Assembly (NCBI GenBank): GCA_020056715.1
Contig: JAGVHG010000127.1
Coordinates: 1-60,693, forward strand
Source of the DNA: Phycisphaerae bacterium
Lineage (GTDB): Bacteria > Planctomycetota > Phycisphaerae > UBA1845
DNA length: 60,693 nucleotides
Direction of reading: 5' to 3'
Every line of letters begins with the position of its first letter. Position 1 is the first letter of the stretch. This document shows positions 60,663 to 60,693 of the stretch, piece by piece. The position numbers and the translations under genes are program-made. The notes under the pieces are model-generated. The model did no database searches. It was not told where the DNA came from and saw nothing but the letters and a program-made list of their open reading frames with translations.

Positions 60663-60693
60663 TCAGCACCAACGCCCGTGAGCGTTGGTGCGA
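60663..60693. repeat. CCxTGA-loop hairpin at the window end
   Basis: GCACCAACGC and GCGTTGGTGC around CCGTGA (60666-60691), with GTCA before and GA after. It starts just after the phosphatase stop; whether more copies follow cannot be seen. Confidence 0.85.

Overview
The window looks like a chromosome segment of a Gram-negative member of the Planctomycetota, probably a Phycisphaerae-like lineage. The evidence is indirect: high GC, long secreted repeat proteins that start with a shared GTAFTYQGQL-type cap, a TPR/VCBS/ASPIC protein, a FlgI-like lipoprotein with HEAT-like repeats, a PurS-PurL fusion, and outer-membrane genes (Kdo/WaaP-type kinase, TolC-family channel, YejM-like sulfatase). There is no rRNA, no tRNA I can support, no CRISPR array, no prophage and no intact insertion sequence.

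Layout. 1-3.2 kb: thioredoxin-like lipoprotein, a DUF4160/DUF2442 pair enclosed by 110-bp direct repeats, and a beta-CASP nuclease. 3.2-8.0 kb: two tandem secreted beta-repeat proteins. 8.2-10.3 kb: a stand-alone IF2-N-like protein, a macro-domain protein and an LPS-type kinase. 10.5-15.3 kb: TolC-family channel, HlyD-type adaptor, MacB/LolD-type ATPase and a small coupled gene, with no permease. 15.5-21 kb (minus): PilB/GspE ATPase, purQ, purL. 21.2-25.5 kb: FIST protein, DUF4198 protein, small HTH protein, DUF2723 membrane protein. 25.5-32.8 kb: MFS transporter, FlgI-like lipoprotein, XerD-type recombinase, an HEIYH metalloprotease-like protein, cardiolipin synthase and queF. 33.3-42.9 kb: TPR/VCBS/ASPIC protein, a dead transposase fragment, a TlpA-TPR protein, an aminotransferase, a trypsin-like protease and a VanZ-like protein. 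43.5-49.9 kb: an RCC1/S74 fibre protein, a quinone-reductase-like enzyme with a coupled unknown gene, and a secreted M12-like metalloprotease. 49.9-58.5 kb (minus): YejM-like sulfatase, MmgE/PrpD protein, an EtfD-like oxidoreductase with EtfA and EtfB, and an epimerase. 58.8-60.7 kb: a Ser/Thr kinase coupled to a calcineurin-like phosphatase.

The most striking feature is not a gene. The window is full of short hairpin-forming repeats of several families, and many lie inside genes without breaking the frame. A 28-nt palindrome (13-nt arms CTGGTGCGAGAAT / ATTCTCGCACCAG around two bases) occurs four times, always inside a coding sequence, and is read in all three frames. A second family keeps its loop (CCGTGA or CCTTGA) and its outer flanks while the stem sequence changes on both sides together. 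A third keeps ATCAGAGC... and ...GACACGAC ends around interchangeable middles. A fourth (CCCTCACCCC...GGGAGAGGG) lies in 5' leaders. Imperfect 7- to 9-base word repeats in inverted pairs abut stop codons at five gene ends. Together they suggest that small palindromic elements are being spread through this genome, including into proteins, by an activity not encoded here.
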